Notes under the pieces: model-generated
What the model was told of the DNA's origin: nothing
Database searches by the model: none
What the model saw: only the letters and a program-made list of their open reading frames with translations
Position numbers and translations under genes: made by a program
Shown here: positions 30,571-44,298 of the stretch, piece by piece
Numbering within the stretch: position 1 is the stretch's first letter
Layout: the number at the start of each line of letters is the position of its first letter
From: Candidatus Paracaedibacteraceae bacterium
GTDB lineage: Bacteria > Pseudomonadota > Alphaproteobacteria > UBA6184
Length of the DNA: 64,000 bases
Assembly: GCA_024236035.1 (NCBI GenBank)
Contig: JACKLG010000003.1
Span: 29,160 to 93,159, forward strand
Direction of reading: 5' to 3'

Positions 30571-31761
30571 TTACTTTACAATCTTAGAGACAACGCCTGA
30601 TCCAATTGTACGACCACCTTCACGGATCGCAAAACGCAGACCTTCGTCCATCGCAATTGGAGCAATCAATTCAACATCAATTGCAACGTTTTCACCTGGC
30701 ATGACCATCTTCACATCTTCTGGAAGCTTTACCACACCAGTTACGTCCGTTGTACGGAAATAGAATTGTGGGCGATATCCGTCAAAGAAAGGCTTATGAC
30801 GCCCACCTTCAGCTTCAGTCAAGATATAAACCTCTCCTTTAAAGCTGGTGTGTGGAGTAATCGTGCCTGGCTTCGCCAAAACTTGACCACGTTCAATTTC
30901 TTCGCGCTTAATACCACGGATCAATGCGCCGATGTTATCACCTGCCTCACCACGATCCAACAACTTGCGGAACATTTCAACACCTGTAACTGTTGTTTTT
31001 TGAGTTTCTTTTAACCCAACGATTTCAACTTCATCACCTACGTTTACTGCACCACGTTCAACACGACCAGTCACAACTGTACCACGACCAGAAATAGAGA
31101 ACACATCTTCAATTGGCATCAAAAATGGCAAATCAATTGCACGTGCTGGTTGTGGGATATAAGAGTCAACGTTTTCCATTAACTTTAATATCGCTTCCCT
31201 ACCTAAAGCACCCTGATCACCTTCTAATGCCTTCAATGCACTTCCACGAACTACAGGGATATCATCACCTGGGAAGTCATATTTGCTTAACAATTCACGA
31301 ACTTCCATTTCAACTAAGTCAAGAAGCTCAGCATCATCAACCATATCGCACTTGTTTAAGAACACAACGATTGCAGGAACACCAACTTGGCGCGCCAAAA
31401 GAATGTGTTCACGTGTTTGAGGCATAGGACCATCTGCTGCGTTAACAACAAGAATAGCTCCGTCCATCTGAGCTGCACCCGTGATCATGTTTTTCACATA
31501 GTCAGCGTGTCCAGGACAGTCAACGTGCGCATAGTGACGTGTTGCAGTTTCATATTCAACGTGAGCAGTGTTGATCGTAATACCACGCGCTCTTTCTTCT
31601 GGAGCCGCGTCAATCTGATCGTATGCTTTAAATTCAGCACCACCACTTTCCGCTAATACTTTTGTAATAGCAGCAGTTAATGATGTTTTACCGTGGTCAA
31701 CGTGACCAATTGTACCAATATTACAGTGGGGTTTATTCCGTTCAAATTTTGCTTTAGCCAT
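30571..31761 (-). CDS. tuf: Elongation factor Tu
   Basis: 396 aa. G1 is [10 protein letters not shown]3 DCPGHADY, G4 NKCDMVD and G5 GSALKAL; the second and third beta-barrels end in [18 protein letters not shown]. It delivers aminoacyl-tRNA to the ribosome. This is the tufA position (after fusA). No second copy is present next to tRNA-Tyr/Gly/Trp in this window, where proteobacteria with two copies often keep tufB. Confidence 0.98.
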   Translation of the reverse strand: MAKAKFERNKPHCNIGTIGHVDHGKTSLTAAITKVLAESGGAEFKAYDQIDAAPEERARGITINTAHVEYETATRHYAHVDCPGHADYVKNMITGAAQMDGAILVVNAADGPMPQTREHILLARQVGVPAIVVFLNKCDMVDDAELLDLVEMEVRELLSKYDFPGDDIPVVRGSALKALEGDQGALGREAILKLMENVDSYIPQPARAIDLPFLMPIEDVFSISGRGTVVTGRVERGAVNVGDEVEIVGLKETQKTTVTGVEMFRKLLDRGEAGDNIGALIRGIKREEIERGQVLAKPGTITPHTSFKGEVYILTEAEGGRHKPFFDGYRPQFYFRTTDVTGVVKLPEDVKMVMPGENVAIDVELIAPIAMDEGLRFAIREGGRTIGSGVVSKIVK

Positions 31762-31778
31762 CTGTTAGTTTCCTTTCC

Positions 31779-33857
31779 TTACTTACCAGCTATTTTTGCA
31801 GCGACTTCATCCGCGACGTTCTGTGGTGCAGGTGCATAGTGATCAAATGTCATTGAATACTGCGCACGACCCTGACTCATTGAACGCAAGGTGTTAATAT
31901 AACCAAACATATTTGCCAATGGAACTTGTGCTGTTACCACTCGGGCATTACCTCTAGATTCCATTCCTGAAACTTGACCGCGTCGGCTGTTCAAGTCACC
32001 AATAATGTCTCCCATATATTCATCAGGCGTAACCACTTCAACCTTCATCATGGGCTCTAACAACACCGGTCCACAACTACGAATTCCTTCACGGAATGCC
32101 GCACGACCAGCAATTTCGAATGCCATCACGCTAGAGTCTACATCGTGGTAAGCCCCATCGACCAAAGACGCTTTAAAGTCAATGGTTGGGAACCCGGCGA
32201 TAATACCATTGTCCATGGCATCACGTATACCTTTTTCTACACCAGGAATATACTCTTTTGGAATTGCTCCTCCAACGATTTTGTTTTCAAACACAAAACC
32301 TGTTCCACGCTCTAATGGTTCAAAAATCAATTTAACTTTCGCATATTGACCTGCACCACCAGATTGTTTCTTATGTTGGTAATCAATTTCAAATGTTTTA
32401 GAAATTGTTTCACGATATGCAACCTGAGGTTGCCCTACGTTCGCATCAACTTTAAATTCACGACGCATACGATCCACAATAATTTCAAGGTGTAACTCAC
32501 CCATACCTTTAATCACAGTTTGACCAGATTCGTGATCCACACTAACTCTAAAAGACGGGTCTTCTGTTGCCAGACGGTTCAAAGCAAGTCCCATTTTTTC
32601 TTGGTCTGCTTTTGTCTTTGGTTCAACTGCAACTTCAATCACAGGCTCTGGGAATTCCATTTTCTCAAGGATGACAGGTTTTATAGCATCACACAATGTA
32701 TCACCTGTGGTTGTTTCTTTCAAACCACATAAAGCAATAATATCACCTGCTCTGGCTTCTTTAATATCTTCACGGTTGTTTGCGTGCATCTTCAACATAC
32801 GCCCAATACGCTCACGTTTGTCTTTTGTTGAATTCAACACATAACTACCAGACTCAACTACTCCAGAATACACGCGTACAAATGTTAAGCTTCCCACAAA
32901 AGGATCCGTCATAATTTTGAACGCCAAACCAGAAAACGGCTCTTCGTCCACAAATTTACGAATTACTTTTGTTTCAGACTCTGGCAATGTACCTTCTACT
33001 TGCATCAAGTCTGCTGGTGAAGGCAAATAATCCACAACTGCGTCCAACAAAGTTTGAACACCTTTATTCTTAAAGGCAGAACCACACAATACAGGGACAA
33101 ATGAGAACGCAACCGTTCCCTTACGGATACACTTTTTAAGAACTTCTTCAGAAGGTTCCTCACCACCCAAATAAGCCTCTAAAGCCGCATCATCTTGGTC
33201 GACAGCTGTTTCAATTAATTTTGCGCGCCATTCAGCAGCTTGCTCTTTCATATTCTCCGGGATATCCACATAAGAATATTTTGCGCCCAAATCTTCACCT
33301 TCCCAAATAACAGCTTGCATTTTCACAAGGTCAATAACCCCAGCAAAATCAGCTTCCCCGCCAATTGGAAGGTTAACAACTAATGGAACCGCCCCAAGAC
33401 GATCAATAATCATGTCCACGGTGCGATAGAAGTTAGCCCCCATACGATCCATTTTGTTTACGAAACATATACGTGGAACACGGTATTTATCAGCCTGACG
33501 CCAAACTGTTTCAGATTGCGGTTCAACACCAGCAACACTGTCAAACACAGTCACAGCCCCATCTAACACGCGCAAAGAACGTTCAACTTCAATTGTAAAG
33601 TCAACGTGACCAGGAGTATCAATAATATTGATGTTATGATCTTTCCAAAAACACGTAGTCGCGGCAGACGTAATTGTAATACCACGCTCTTGTTCTTGCT
33701 CCATCCAGTCCATAGTGGCTGCACCTTCGTGCACCTCACCAATCTTATACGTTTTTCCTGTATAATACAGAACGCGTTCGGTTGTTGTTGTTTTTCCAGC
33801 ATCAATATGGGCCATAATGCCTATATTGCGGTACTTCTCATAAGGAATACGTGACAT
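31779..33857 (-). CDS. fusA: Elongation factor G
   Basis: 692 aa translocase GTPase. G1 is [19 protein letters not shown], and [13 protein letters not shown] is the switch I region. Domain IV (about 480-600) contains the AYRETISK start and YKQ-like loops, and domain V ends with [14 protein letters not shown]. It lies in the usual rpsL-rpsG-fusA-tuf order with a 17-base gap to tuf. Confidence 0.98.
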   Translation of the reverse strand: MSRIPYEKYRNIGIMAHIDAGKTTTTERVLYYTGKTYKIGEVHEGAATMDWMEQEQERGITITSAATTCFWKDHNINIIDTPGHVDFTIEVERSLRVLDGAVTVFDSVAGVEPQSETVWRQADKYRVPRICFVNKMDRMGANFYRTVDMIIDRLGAVPLVVNLPIGGEADFAGVIDLVKMQAVIWEGEDLGAKYSYVDIPENMKEQAAEWRAKLIETAVDQDDAALEAYLGGEEPSEEVLKKCIRKGTVAFSFVPVLCGSAFKNKGVQTLLDAVVDYLPSPADLMQVEGTLPESETKVIRKFVDEEPFSGLAFKIMTDPFVGSLTFVRVYSGVVESGSYVLNSTKDKRERIGRMLKMHANNREDIKEARAGDIIALCGLKETTTGDTLCDAIKPVILEKMEFPEPVIEVAVEPKTKADQEKMGLALNRLATEDPSFRVSVDHESGQTVIKGMGELHLEIIVDRMRREFKVDANVGQPQVAYRETISKTFEIDYQHKKQSGGAGQYAKVKLIFEPLERGTGFVFENKIVGGAIPKEYIPGVEKGIRDAMDNGIIAGFPTIDFKASLVDGAYHDVDSSVMAFEIAGRAAFREGIRSCGPVLLEPMMKVEVVTPDEYMGDIIGDLNSRRGQVSGMESRGNARVVTAQVPLANMFGYINTLRSMSQGRAQYSMTFDHYAPAPQNVADEVAAKIAGK

Positions 33858-33863
33858 ATTTAC

Positions 33864-34334
33864 CTACCAACGATAGTGTGCAAAGGCACGGTTAGCTTCA
33901 GCCATCTTATGCGTATCTTCACGCTTTTTAATAGCTGTTCCGCGTTTTTGGTACGCGTCAATAAATTCGTTCGCAAGACGCTCTGTCATTGTATTTTCAG
34001 AACGCTTACGCGCAGCATCAATCAACCAACGAATTGCTAATGCTAATGCACGCACCGGACGCACTTCTATAGGCACCTGGTAAGTTGCACCACCAACACG
34101 ACGAGAACGCACTTCAAGTTCTGGCTTTACGTTAGATAATACTTCGTGGAAAAGTTCTACTTCGGGACGACCCAACTTTTTGTTCGCCCCAGTTAGTGCA
34201 TCATACACTATACTTTCAGCAACAGATTTTTTACCGTCATACATAAGACAGTTAACGAATTTTGTAACAATTTTATCCCCGAACTTTGGATCGGGCAGAA
34301 TTTCACGCTTTACAGCGGCGCGACGACGAGACAT
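33864..34334 (-). CDS. rpsG: 30S ribosomal protein S7
   Basis: 156 aa, organiser of the 30S head. [31 protein letters not shown] and [24 protein letters not shown] are canonical. Twelve bases separate it from rpsL; in E. coli S7 represses translation from that intercistronic region, which is much longer there. Confidence 0.97.
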   Translation of the reverse strand: MSRRRAAVKREILPDPKFGDKIVTKFVNCLMYDGKKSVAESIVYDALTGANKKLGRPEVELFHEVLSNVKPELEVRSRRVGGATYQVPIEVRPVRALALAIRWLIDAARKRSENTMTERLANEFIDAYQKRGTAIKKREDTHKMAEANRAFAHYRW

Positions 34335-34346
34335 TTATATTCCCTC

Positions 34347-34718
34347 CTATTTCGGACGCTTTGTACCGTATTTAGAACGGCTTTTTTTACGATCTTTAAC
34401 CCCTTGAGTATCTAAAGCACCACGAACAATATGGTACCGCACACCAGGAAGGTCTTTTACACGTCCACCGCGAATTAACACAACAGAGTGTTCTTGTAAG
34501 TTGTGCCCTTCACCAGGGATGTATGCTGTAACCTCAAAACCACTTGTTAAGCGCACACGAGCAATTTTACGCATAGCCGAGTTTGGCTTCTTTGGTGTAG
34601 TTGTCGTAACACGCGTACACACACCACGGCGCTGAGGACACGCTTTCAAAGCAGGTACCTTATTGCGCGCTACACGTGGCTCACGTGGCTTGCGAATTAA
34701 TTGATTAATAGTTGGCAT
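34347..34718 (-). CDS. rpsL: 30S ribosomal protein S12
   Basis: 123 aa. The decoding-site loops are [13 protein letters not shown] and [13 protein letters not shown], with Lys at both positions where streptomycin-resistance substitutions occur (E. coli K43 and K88), so the sequence looks wild type. It starts the str cluster, 173 bases downstream of rpoC, with hairpins in the gap. Confidence 0.98.
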   Translation of the reverse strand: MPTINQLIRKPREPRVARNKVPALKACPQRRGVCTRVTTTTPKKPNSAMRKIARVRLTSGFEVTAYIPGEGHNLQEHSVVLIRGGRVKDLPGVRYHIVRGALDTQGVKDRKKSRSKYGTKRPK

Positions 34719-34776
34719 TCCACTATCCTTTTTAAATTAATATTTAGGTGCAAATATAAGATTAGCACCCGAACTA

Positions 34777-34794
34777 CTGAACAAACTCGTTCAG
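34777..34794 (-). promoter_or_regulatory. Hairpin in the rpsL leader
   Basis: CTGAAC/GTTCAG, a 6-bp stem with a 6-nt loop. A second possible pairing GGTGC/GCACC brackets 34747-34768, closer to rpsL. Together they could fold the leader upstream of the str cluster. No known regulatory motif was recognised. Confidence 0.35.
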
Positions 34795-34825
34795 CTCACC
34801 TATGACAGACTTCTCTGTACACTTC

Positions 34826-34850
34826 AGCCCCTTAGTTTAACTAAGGGGCT
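34826..34850 (-). terminator. Strong hairpin after rpoC
   Basis: Perfect 10-bp stem AGCCCCTTAG/CTAAGGGGCT with a 5-nt loop, 42 bases after the rpoC stop on the minus strand. No T-tract follows on that strand, so it could be a processing or mRNA-protecting structure rather than an intrinsic terminator. Confidence 0.5.
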
Positions 34851-34891
34851 TACTTAAGCTTTAATCGGCTACACTAATAAGAAAAGTTATT

Positions 34892-37800
34892 TTAAGCTTT
34901 TTGAGCTTCAAGTAACTCACGATCTTTCTCAGCGGCCAAACGTCGGCATTGGCGAGTCATACTTCCTGTCCCTGCAGGAATCAAACGTCCAACAATAACG
35001 TTTTCCTTCAAACCTTTAAGTGTGTCGATCTTACCAGCGATTGATGCATCCGTCAATACCCTTGTTGTTTCTTGGAAAGACGCAGCAGAAATAAATGAAC
35101 GTGTCTGCAACGACGCCTTGGTAATACCTAATAATACGTGTTTTGCTTTTGGAGGCGCTAAACCTTCTGCTTCAGCTTTCGCAACCTCTAATTCAAAGTC
35201 TTCTTTCTCAATAACTTCACCCGCAGAATATGTAGTATCCCCAGCATGAGTAATTTCAACTTTACGCAACATCTGGCGAATAACCATCTCGATATGCTTG
35301 TCGTCAATTTTCACACCTTGCAAACGATATACTTCTTGAATTTCGTTAATTAAGTAATCTGCCAACGCAGGAACACCCAAAACTTGTAAAATGTCATGGG
35401 GAACACGATGTCCGTCCATAATGATATCTCCGCGGCGCACAAAGTCACCTTCTTGAACCATTACATATTTACCTTTGGGAATCATGTATTCAGCACTTGA
35501 CTCACTCTCATCTTTTGGCGTTACAATAATACGACGTTTGTTTTTATAATCTTTACCAAACGTCACATAACCATCCACCTCACAGATAATAGCACAATCT
35601 TTTGGCTTACGAGCTTCAAACAACTCTTCAATACGCGGCAAACCACCCGTAATATCGCGTGTCTTAGATGTTTCAACTGGTATACGAGCTAACACAGAAC
35701 CCGCCCCAACCTCTTGTCCATTTTGAACACTAAGAACGGAATCCGCAGATAAGAAATAACGAGCTTCCATACCATTATCTAACTTAATTGGGTTTTCTTT
35801 TTCGTCCACAATAATCACTCGTGGTTTTAACTTTGCCCCACGCGCAGACTGCTTCCAGTCCATAATCACACGGCTTGAAATACCCGTAGATTCATCCATA
35901 GTTTCACGCACAGATACGCCATCCACCAAATCTAAGAAACGCACATAACCTGATTTCTCGGTAATTACTGGCAAAGTATATGGGTCCCACTCAGCCAAAA
36001 TGTCTCCACGCGTTACCATGTCGCCTTCTTTGATGTTTAACTTTGTACCATACAACAAACGGTGACGTAATTTTTCACGATTTAAACCATCCAACAGAAT
36101 CAAGTCTGTATAACGGTTTAATACAACTAGAGCACCATCATCTCGTTTAACAAAATATCCATTTTCAAAAGCAACCTTACCTTCAATGGGCGCCTCTACA
36201 GCAGATTGTTCCGCACTACGTTGGGCAGCACCACCTACGTGGAATGTACGAAGCGTTAACTGTGTACCAGGTTCACCAATAGATTGTGCAGCAATAACAC
36301 CCACTGCTTCACCCACATTAACCATGGTTCCTCTCGCCAGGTCGCGGCCATAACATTTACCACATACCCCGTCTTTTGATTCACACGTTAAAACAGAACG
36401 AATCTTTACTGCATCTACACCTGACGTAGAAATACGATCTAATGCGTCTTCATCAATCAACTGCGCAGCAGATAACAAAACTTCATTTGAAATTGGATCT
36501 ACTAATTCTTCTGCGGCTACACGGCCCAAGATCCGATCTTCTAAAGACGCAATTACATCACCACCTTCAATTACAGATTTTACTGTTAAACCTAAGGTTG
36601 TTCCGCAGTCATCTTCAACAATTACACAATCCTGTGCCACATCAACCAAACGACGTGTTAAGTACCCAGAGTTTGCAGTTTTCAATGCCGTATCTGATAA
36701 ACCTTTACGCGCACCGTGTGTAGACGTGTAATATTCAAGGACGTTCAGACCTTCTTTAAAGTTAGAAATAATTGGCGTTTCAATAATTTCACCCGTTGTT
36801 TTGGCCATCAACCCACGCATACCCGCCAACTGACGCATCTGCGCAGCAGAACCACGGGCACCCGAATGCGCCATCATAAACACAGAGTTTACAGGCTTAC
36901 CGGGTTCCATCGCTGAAATCCCCTTCATCATTTCTTCAGTAACTTGATCCACACATTTTGACCATGCGTCAATTACCTTGTTTTGTTTTTCACCACGTGT
37001 AATCAAACCGTCAAGATATAAGGTTTCGTATTCCAATACCTTTTTCAGTGTTGCATCCACCAACTTTTGTTTTGCTGCAGGTACAACCAAGTCAGCCTTA
37101 CCAAAAGAAATACCCGATTTACCAGCATACTCAAAACCAAGCCCCATCAGCTTATCGGCAAAAATGGCTGTCGTTTTTTGACCGCAGTGACGATACACAA
37201 TATCAACTAAATTCGTCGTTTCTTTAGAGGTCAACAATTTATTGATCATTTCAAACGGCAACAAATGATGCTTTGGCATAATATTCCATAAAATCATGCG
37301 TCCAGGAGTTGTCTCATACCGCTTTATTACTTTCTTCCCTTCTTCATCTGTCCATGGCACTAAGGCTTGGATTTTTGCATGCATTGACACTACATTTTCG
37401 CTCAACGCATATTCAATCTCACCCAAGGACGAAAACAACATTCCCTCGCCTTTTTCACCTTCACGCTGTAAGGTTAAATAATACACCCCTAATACAATGT
37501 CCTTAGACGGAACAATAATCGGACGGCCGCTTGCAGGGCTTAAAATGTTGTTTGTGGACATCATCAATACGCGCGTTTCTAACTGAGCTTCAATTGATAA
37601 TGGAACATGCACGGCCATTTGGTCTCCATCAAAGTCAGCGTTAAATGCTGTACATACTAACGGATGCAAACGAATAGCCTTACCTTCAATCAATATAGGT
37701 TCAAACGCTTGAATACCCAATCTATGTAATGTCGGTGCACGGTTTAACATTACAGGATGTTCACGAATGACCTCTTCCAAAATATCCCAAACTTCCACAC

Positions 37801-39016
37801 GCTCCCGTTCAACCATACGTTTCGCAGCCTTAATCGTTGGCGCTAACCCATATTTTTCTAACCGTGCATATACAAAAGGTTTAAATAACTCTAATGCCAT
37901 TTTTTTGGGCAAACCGCATTGATGTAATTTTAAATTTGGCCCCACACAAATTACTGAACGACCAGAATAATCCACGCGTTTACCTAATAAATTTTGACGG
38001 AAACGACCTTGTTTGCCTTTTAACATATCAGATAAAGACTTTAATGGTCGCTTGTTCGCGCCTGCAATTACACGTCCACGACGGCCATTATCAAATAACG
38101 CATCTACAGATTCTTGCAACATACGTTTTTCGTTACGCACGATAATGCCAGGTGCACGCAATTCCAACAACCGCTTTAACCGATTGTTACGGTTAATTAC
38201 ACGACGATATAAATCGTTTAAGTCTGATGTTGCGAAACGTCCCCCATCCAAAGGAACTAAAGGGCGCAATTCAGGTGGAATCACAGGTACTACATCTAAT
38301 ACCATCCATTCAGGACGTGAATTAGATGACAAAAAATCATCCAGAACTTTTAAAGTTTTTAGGATTTTCTTACGTTTAACTTCAGATGTTACTTCATGTA
38401 GATCGATCTTTGCTTGCTCGCGCATTTGAATTAAGTCTATTCGACCTAACATCTTTTTTAAGGCTTCAGCACCAATACCCGCAGTAAAAGCATCATCTCC
38501 ATACTGATCTTGAGCATCAAAATATTCTTCTTCCGATAATAATTGATTTTTCTTCAGATCCGTTAAACCTGGATCAATTACTACGTAATTTTCAAAATAT
38601 AAAATACGATCTAAATCTTTGGCTGTCATATCCAACAGCAAAGACAACCGATTGGGTAATGACTTTGTAAACCAAATATGCGCCACTGGAGAACATAATT
38701 CAATATGTCCCATCCGTTCACGACGCACCTTTGAAAGTGTAACTTCTACACCACATTTTTCACAGATAACGCCACGGAACTTCATACGTTTGTATTTACC
38801 ACACAAACACTCATAATCCTTAATTGGGCCAAATATACGCGCACAAAACAAACCATCTTTTTCTGGTTTAAACGTACGATAATTGATGGTCTCAGGTTTC
38901 TTTACCTCACCAAATGACCATGAACGTATTTTTTCTGGACTCGCAAGGCCAATACGAATGAAGTCAAAATCATCTGCTGTGTCAGGTCTTGAAAATACCG
39001 TCTGTAAACTTGTCAT
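34892..39016 (-). CDS. rpoC: RNA polymerase beta' subunit
   Basis: 1374 aa. The N-terminal zinc ribbon is [23 protein letters not shown]. The catalytic Mg site is [12 protein letters not shown], and the second zinc site is [13 protein letters not shown]. Trigger-loop and C-terminal regions ([16 protein letters not shown]) are intact. It follows rpoB by 26 bases. Confidence 0.98.
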   Translation of the reverse strand: MTSLQTVFSRPDTADDFDFIRIGLASPEKIRSWSFGEVKKPETINYRTFKPEKDGLFCARIFGPIKDYECLCGKYKRMKFRGVICEKCGVEVTLSKVRRERMGHIELCSPVAHIWFTKSLPNRLSLLLDMTAKDLDRILYFENYVVIDPGLTDLKKNQLLSEEEYFDAQDQYGDDAFTAGIGAEALKKMLGRIDLIQMREQAKIDLHEVTSEVKRKKILKTLKVLDDFLSSNSRPEWMVLDVVPVIPPELRPLVPLDGGRFATSDLNDLYRRVINRNNRLKRLLELRAPGIIVRNEKRMLQESVDALFDNGRRGRVIAGANKRPLKSLSDMLKGKQGRFRQNLLGKRVDYSGRSVICVGPNLKLHQCGLPKKMALELFKPFVYARLEKYGLAPTIKAAKRMVERERVEVWDILEEVIREHPVMLNRAPTLHRLGIQAFEPILIEGKAIRLHPLVCTAFNADFDGDQMAVHVPLSIEAQLETRVLMMSTNNILSPASGRPIIVPSKDIVLGVYYLTLQREGEKGEGMLFSSLGEIEYALSENVVSMHAKIQALVPWTDEEGKKVIKRYETTPGRMILWNIMPKHHLLPFEMINKLLTSKETTNLVDIVYRHCGQKTTAIFADKLMGLGFEYAGKSGISFGKADLVVPAAKQKLVDATLKKVLEYETLYLDGLITRGEKQNKVIDAWSKCVDQVTEEMMKGISAMEPGKPVNSVFMMAHSGARGSAAQMRQLAGMRGLMAKTTGEIIETPIISNFKEGLNVLEYYTSTHGARKGLSDTALKTANSGYLTRRLVDVAQDCVIVEDDCGTTLGLTVKSVIEGGDVIASLEDRILGRVAAEELVDPISNEVLLSAAQLIDEDALDRISTSGVDAVKIRSVLTCESKDGVCGKCYGRDLARGTMVNVGEAVGVIAAQSIGEPGTQLTLRTFHVGGAAQRSAEQSAVEAPIEGKVAFENGYFVKRDDGALVVLNRYTDLILLDGLNREKLRHRLLYGTKLNIKEGDMVTRGDILAEWDPYTLPVITEKSGYVRFLDLVDGVSVRETMDESTGISSRVIMDWKQSARGAKLKPRVIIVDEKENPIKLDNGMEARYFLSADSVLSVQNGQEVGAGSVLARIPVETSKTRDITGGLPRIEELFEARKPKDCAIICEVDGYVTFGKDYKNKRRIIVTPKDESESSAEYMIPKGKYVMVQEGDFVRRGDIIMDGHRVPHDILQVLGVPALADYLINEIQEVYRLQGVKIDDKHIEMVIRQMLRKVEITHAGDTTYSAGEVIEKEDFELEVAKAEAEGLAPPKAKHVLLGITKASLQTRSFISAASFQETTRVLTDASIAGKIDTLKGLKENVIVGRLIPAGTGSMTRQCRRLAAEKDRELLEAQKA

Positions 39017-39042
39017 CGTGTTTTTTTCCTTTTGAGCCTAAA

Positions 39043-42000
39043 TTATTGTGTTTCCTCTTCACGTCCAAATTCCATATTTAGACCTAAAGATTGTAATTCC
39101 TTTATCAAAACGTTAAACGATTCAGGAATACCAGATTCAAAGTTGTCATCCCCGCGAATAATGGATTCATATACTTTTGTACGTCCAGCCACATCATCCG
39201 ATTTAATCGTCAACATTTCTTGTAATGTGTGTGCGGCACCATAAGCTTGCAGCGCCCAAACTTCCATTTCTCCAAAACGTTGTCCACCAAATTGAGCTTT
39301 ACCACCCAAAGGCTGTTGCGTCACTAAACTGTATGGACCAATTGAACGCGCGTGAATCTTATCATCAACTAAGTGGTGCAGTTTCAACATATACATACAT
39401 CCAACAGTCGCCGCACGGTCAAAATAATCACCTGTTCTTCCATCAATTAATCGAACTTGTCCTGTTAATGGTAACTTTGCTTTTTCTAACATTCTGTCTA
39501 GATCAGCCTCTTTAGCACCGTCAAATACTGGCGTTGCCATTGGAACACCCTTTTTCAGCGTTGAAGCCATCTCTATAACTGCATCATCGCTCAAGTTATC
39601 AATTGTATTGATATACTCTTCTTTTTCGTAGGTATCCTTTAACAATTCACGCAACGCATTTGCATCTGTATTTTTTTCACGATACTCATTTAAAGCTGTA
39701 TCAATTTGCTTACCTAAGCTCATCGCAGCCCAACCCAAGTGAGTTTCTAAAATCTGCCCTACGTTCATACGTGACGGCAAACCTAATGGGTTTAAAATAA
39801 TATCGACCGGTGTGCCATCTTCAAGGAATGGCATGTCTTCCAATGGTACAACTTTAGAAACAACACCTTTGTTACCATGACGACCCGCCATCTTATCACC
39901 AGGTTGTAACTTCCGTTTTACTGCTAAGAAAACCTTCACCATTTTCAATACGCCAGGGGCAAGTTCATCACCCTGCTTTAATTTTTCAACTTTTTCTTCA
40001 AATCTTTTTTGTAAAGAATCAATCGCTTCATCGTGAACAGATTTCATGGCATCAATGTCCTGCATCAATTGTTCGTCATCTACCACGATTTGACGCCACT
40101 GTCCTTTTGTAATTTTAGCCAAAAGCTCTTCACTAACCACATCGTCTTTACGTATATCTTCAACGCCTTTGGGGCCTTTTACTACTTTTTTACCCATAAA
40201 AGTTTCTTTTAAGCGGTTAGAAAAGTTACGCTCCAAGATATCACGTTCCGCATCTCGGTCTTTTTTCAAACGCTCAATTTCAGCAATTTCAATCGCAATT
40301 GCACGTTCATCTTTTTCCACACCGCGGCGTGAAAACACTCGAACATCCACAACAGTACCCGCAACCCCAGGAGGAACCCTTAATGAAGAATCCCGCACAT
40401 CTGATGCTTTTTCACCAAAGATTGCACGTAAAAGTTTTTCTTCAGGTGTAACAGGAGACTCGCCTTTCGGGGTAACACGACCAACCAAAATATCACCTGG
40501 TTTTACTTCTGCTCCAATTGCAATAATACCAGCTTCATCCAAATGTTTTAATGATTCATCGCTTACATTTGGAATATCACGAGTAATTTCTTCATTACCT
40601 AACTTTGTATCTCTAGCAACCACTTCATATTCTTCAATATGAACAGATGTATACACATCATCACGAGAAATACGTTCTGAAATAATGATGGAATCCTCAA
40701 ACGTATACCCATGCCAAGACATAAACGTTACCAATACGTTGCGACCCAAAGCCAGCTCACCTAACTCAGTGGCAGGTCCATCAGCAATTACGTTTCCTTT
40801 TTCAACGTACTCACCAACCTTTACTAAAGGCTTTTGGTTAATACATGTGTTATGGTTTGAACGCTGGAACTTGGATAAGTTATAAATATCAACGTTTGAA
40901 TCAGAAGCAGCAGTACTTTCAGTTGCTCTAATCACTATACGGTTCGCATCTACTTGATCCACAATACCCGAACGAGCAGACTTAACAACCGCACCAGAAT
41001 CCATCGCAACGATTTTTTCCATACCCGTACCAACCAATGGCGCTTCACACTTCAACAGCGGCAAGGCTTGGCGTTGCATGTTTGATCCCATTAATGCACG
41101 GCTGGTATCGTCATTTTCTAAGAAAGGAATCAATGACGCAGCAACAGAAACGATTTGCTTGGGTGAAACGTCCATAAAGTTAACTTCAGATGCCGGAGCA
41201 TTAATAAAGTCACCCTTACGACGACATAATACGAATGTTTCAGAAAATTTCTTACCCTCTGTTAAAGGAGAACTCGCCTGTGCAATTGTACATTTTTCTT
41301 CTTGTAATGCCGTTAAATAAACAATTTCATCTGAAACTTTACCATCCGTAACTTTCAAATATGGGGTTTCAATAAAACCATAATCATTAATACGCGCAAA
41401 GGTAGATAGTGAGTTAATCAAACCAATGTTTGGACCTTCAGGTGTCTCAATTGGACAAATACGCCCATAATGCGTTGGATGCACGTCACGCACTTCAAAT
41501 CCCGCGCGATCACGTGTCAAACCACCTGGCCCTAAAGCTGAAAGACGGCGTTTGTGTGTGATTTCAGACAATGGGTTGGTTTGATCCATAAACTGTGACA
41601 ACTGTGACGAACCAAAAAACTCACGCACAGATGCAGCTGCAGGTTTCGCATTAATTACATCGTTTGGCATCATGTTTTCTATTTCCAAAGAACTCATACG
41701 CTCTTTGATCACACGTTCAATGCGCAACAAACCACCACGATATTGATTCGCTAACAATTCACCTACCGAACGCACACGACGGTTGGACAAGTTATCAATA
41801 TCGTCAACCTCACCTCGGCCATCTTTTAAATCTAATAATGTTTTAACAATGGCCAATACATCTTTGCGCGTTAATACCCGCAAATCTTCTGGCAAATCCA
41901 AATCCAGACGACCATTTAATTTTACGCGCCCTACAGTAGATAAGTCATACTTATCTTCCTCAAAAAACAATTCATTAAAAATATTATCTGCAGCCTCAAA

Positions 42001-43230
42001 GGTTGGCGGCTCACCAGGACGCAATACGCGGTAAATATCCAACAATGCTTCCATTTTATTGCTATTGCGGTCAGCCATTAACGTGTTACGTAAGTATGGC
42101 CCCATGTGTTGATTATCAACAGCCAGCGTTGGAATTTCTTTTACTTTATTTTGGTTAAATACATCTAAAACCTTATCGGTGATTTCTTCACCTGCGGCGG
42201 CCATAACTTCGCCAGTATCAGCTGCAATCATATCGACAGCAACAAAACGACCCAGCAACTCTTCGTCTTTCACGCGGATTTCTTTTAATCCATCCTCTGA
42301 CAATTGCTTTGCCAATCTAGGCGTGATTTTCGTGCCTTTTTCAACCACCACCTCGTTGGTTTCAGCATCAATTAAATCATCAATTAAACGCTCACCCTTC
42401 CACTCTTCCGGGTCATAGGCAGCCTTCCAATGGCTTTTTACGCGCTTAAATACTTTTGTCTGATAAAAGTAATTTAATAATTGCTCACGTGTAAATCCTT
42501 CCGCTTCTGTACAATCAAACTCTTCATCACGGCTGCGTTTTTCAGCACGCTTAGCTTCACTCGCTTCATTATCTAAAGCTAATAAGAATGTTGTTGCCAA
42601 TAACTTACGACGGCGATCAATACGAACATACAGCATGTCCTTTGGGTCAAACTCAAAATCCAACCACGAACCACGATAAGGAATCACGCGGCAAGAAAAT
42701 AAGAATTTACCCGATGCGTGTGTTTTTCCATGGTCATGATCAAAAAATACACCGGGAGACCGGTGCATCTGTGAAACAACCACACGTTCTGTACCATTAA
42801 ATACAAACGTGCCTTTGTCAGTCATTAAGGGCATATCACCCATATAAACTTCTTGTTCTTTTATGTCACGTACGGTTTTTGAACCAGTATCTTTATCCAC
42901 ATCCCAAACAATCAAACGAAATGTTGTGCGTAAAGGCGCAGCAAAGGTGGCATCCCTTTGCAAACATTCCTCCACGTCGTACTTAGGTGTTCCTAAGGTA
43001 TATTTTATGTATTCAAGTTGGGCGCGACCAGAATAGTCCTGTATCGGGAATATAGACTTAAAAACTTCGTCTAACCCACTACCAATATCTTTACCATTTA
43101 ATGTACGATTGTATAAAAACTCGTCATATGATTTTTTTTGTAATTGGATTAAGTCTGGTAAGGCTGCTTTTTCAGGAATACGACCAAAACTTTTGCGAAT
43201 ACGGTTAATCCTTGTTAGGGACTGTGACAT
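39043..43230 (-). CDS. rpoB: RNA polymerase beta subunit
   Basis: 1395 aa from the ATG at 43230, preceded by GAGAGG and giving [17 protein letters not shown] longer frame to 43302 adds 24 residues that are not family-like. The rifampicin-binding stretch ([31 protein letters not shown]) matches sensitive alphaproteobacterial enzymes. C-terminal [19 protein letters not shown] and [15 protein letters not shown] motifs are intact. rplL is 93 bases upstream. Confidence 0.97.
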   Translation of the reverse strand: MSQSLTRINRIRKSFGRIPEKAALPDLIQLQKKSYDEFLYNRTLNGKDIGSGLDEVFKSIFPIQDYSGRAQLEYIKYTLGTPKYDVEECLQRDATFAAPLRTTFRLIVWDVDKDTGSKTVRDIKEQEVYMGDMPLMTDKGTFVFNGTERVVVSQMHRSPGVFFDHDHGKTHASGKFLFSCRVIPYRGSWLDFEFDPKDMLYVRIDRRRKLLATTFLLALDNEASEAKRAEKRSRDEEFDCTEAEGFTREQLLNYFYQTKVFKRVKSHWKAAYDPEEWKGERLIDDLIDAETNEVVVEKGTKITPRLAKQLSEDGLKEIRVKDEELLGRFVAVDMIAADTGEVMAAAGEEITDKVLDVFNQNKVKEIPTLAVDNQHMGPYLRNTLMADRNSNKMEALLDIYRVLRPGEPPTFEAADNIFNELFFEEDKYDLSTVGRVKLNGRLDLDLPEDLRVLTRKDVLAIVKTLLDLKDGRGEVDDIDNLSNRRVRSVGELLANQYRGGLLRIERVIKERMSSLEIENMMPNDVINAKPAAASVREFFGSSQLSQFMDQTNPLSEITHKRRLSALGPGGLTRDRAGFEVRDVHPTHYGRICPIETPEGPNIGLINSLSTFARINDYGFIETPYLKVTDGKVSDEIVYLTALQEEKCTIAQASSPLTEGKKFSETFVLCRRKGDFINAPASEVNFMDVSPKQIVSVAASLIPFLENDDTSRALMGSNMQRQALPLLKCEAPLVGTGMEKIVAMDSGAVVKSARSGIVDQVDANRIVIRATESTAASDSNVDIYNLSKFQRSNHNTCINQKPLVKVGEYVEKGNVIADGPATELGELALGRNVLVTFMSWHGYTFEDSIIISERISRDDVYTSVHIEEYEVVARDTKLGNEEITRDIPNVSDESLKHLDEAGIIAIGAEVKPGDILVGRVTPKGESPVTPEEKLLRAIFGEKASDVRDSSLRVPPGVAGTVVDVRVFSRRGVEKDERAIAIEIAEIERLKKDRDAERDILERNFSNRLKETFMGKKVVKGPKGVEDIRKDDVVSEELLAKITKGQWRQIVVDDEQLMQDIDAMKSVHDEAIDSLQKRFEEKVEKLKQGDELAPGVLKMVKVFLAVKRKLQPGDKMAGRHGNKGVVSKVVPLEDMPFLEDGTPVDIILNPLGLPSRMNVGQILETHLGWAAMSLGKQIDTALNEYREKNTDANALRELLKDTYEKEEYINTIDNLSDDAVIEMASTLKKGVPMATPVFDGAKEADLDRMLEKAKLPLTGQVRLIDGRTGDYFDRAATVGCMYMLKLHHLVDDKIHARSIGPYSLVTQQPLGGKAQFGGQRFGEMEVWALQAYGAAHTLQEMLTIKSDDVAGRTKVYESIIRGDDNFESGIPESFNVLIKELQSLGLNMEFGREEETQ

Positions 43231-43323
43231 AAAAGCCTCTCTTTCAATTAGCAGTCTAAGTATAGAAACGGAGAAAGTGGAGAACCAGACCTGATCCTCC
43301 ACTCAAAAAATAACAACAAAAAA

Positions 43324-43704
43324 CTAAGCGATTTTTACTTTCGCACCAGCTTTTTCCAAGACTTCTTTAATCTTGTTAGCTTCGTCTTTGCTTACACCAT
43401 TTTTAACAGGCTTTGGTGCACCATCAACAAGATCTTTCGCTTCTTTCAAACCTAAGCTTGTAATTGCGCGAACTTCTTTAATTACTTCAATTTTCTTGTC
43501 TCCACCGCTTTCAAGAATAACATCAAATTCAGTTTTTTCTTCAGCAGCGGCAGCACCACCCCCAGCAGCAGGACCAGCAGCAACAGCAACAGCTGCAGCA
43601 GCAGAAACGCCCCACGCTTCTTCTAACATTTTAGCCAAATCAGCGGCTTCTAATACCGTTAATTTTGATAATTCGTCAACGATTTTTGTTAACTTTTCAG
43701 ACAT
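43324..43704 (-). CDS. rplL: 50S ribosomal protein L7/L12
   Basis: 126 aa stalk protein. An N-terminal dimerisation domain (about 1-32) is followed by an Ala/Gly hinge (about 34-54). The C-terminal factor-binding domain contains [38 protein letters not shown]. The hinge is low in complexity, and an antisense frame over it is a shadow. Confidence 0.97.
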   Translation of the reverse strand: MSEKLTKIVDELSKLTVLEAADLAKMLEEAWGVSAAAAVAVAAGPAAGGGAAAAEEKTEFDVILESGGDKKIEVIKEVRAITSLGLKEAKDLVDGAPKPVKNGVSKDEANKIKEVLEKAGAKVKIA

Positions 43705-43753
43705 ATTTTTACTCCAATTAAATTAATATATTGATCAACAATAAAATACCCAA

Positions 43754-44263
43754 TTATTCCTTTGCACCATAAGCTGCAGCAAGACGAGCCAGCTGACCGC
43801 CAGGCTCTTTGACTGTGCGGGCAATCTTTGACAAAGGCGCTTGTAAAAGCCCAACAAGCTTCGCACGAAGTTCGTCCAAAGATGGTAACTTAGCTAAAGC
43901 ATCCACACTTGTTGCATCTAAAAACTTACCATCAAGACAAGCAGCAACGATTTGGATTTTTTTGTTGGTTTTTGCAAATTCCACCGCAATTTTTGCAGCA
44001 GCGATAGGGTCTTCTGAAGATGCCAATGCTACAGCACCCTTAAAGTAATCCCCTAAAGGAGCAATGGGAGTATCTTGAACTGCTAATCGCGCTAAAGTGT
44101 TTTTTACCACTTTATAGTTTGCACCAGCCTCACGCATTTTAGCCCGAAGATTTGTTACTTCCGTAACGGTCAAACCAGATTGTTGGGTTACAACAACTAG
44201 TTTTTTACCTTCAAGACTATCGCGTAAAGAAGCTACAAACGCTTGCTTTTCGTTACGATCCAC
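43754..44263 (-). CDS. rplJ: 50S ribosomal protein L10
   Basis: 169 aa from a GTG at 44263 that has GGAG 9 bases upstream. An ATG at 44278 would add five residues but lacks a ribosome site. L10 anchors the L7/L12 stalk. The core LRDSLEGKKLVVVTQQSGLTVTEVTNLRAKMREAGANYKVVKNTLARLA is canonical. The mRNA starts with an L10-type leader (44299-44362), which in other bacteria binds L10-L12 and represses translation. Confidence 0.94.
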   Translation of the reverse strand: MDRNEKQAFVASLRDSLEGKKLVVVTQQSGLTVTEVTNLRAKMREAGANYKVVKNTLARLAVQDTPIAPLGDYFKGAVALASSEDPIAAAKIAVEFAKTNKKIQIVAACLDGKFLDATSVDALAKLPSLDELRAKLVGLLQAPLSKIARTVKEPGGQLARLAAAYGAKE

Positions 44264-44298
44264 GCGACCATACTCCATTGTTTGTTGTGTTAGTAACC

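Noticed and set aside
39043..43302. Longer rpoB start
   Set aside because: The 24 added residues are not RpoB-like, and the ATG at 43230 has a ribosome site.
43373..43726. Antisense frame opposite rplL
   Set aside because: A shadow of the Ala/Gly-rich hinge and codon bias of L7/L12.
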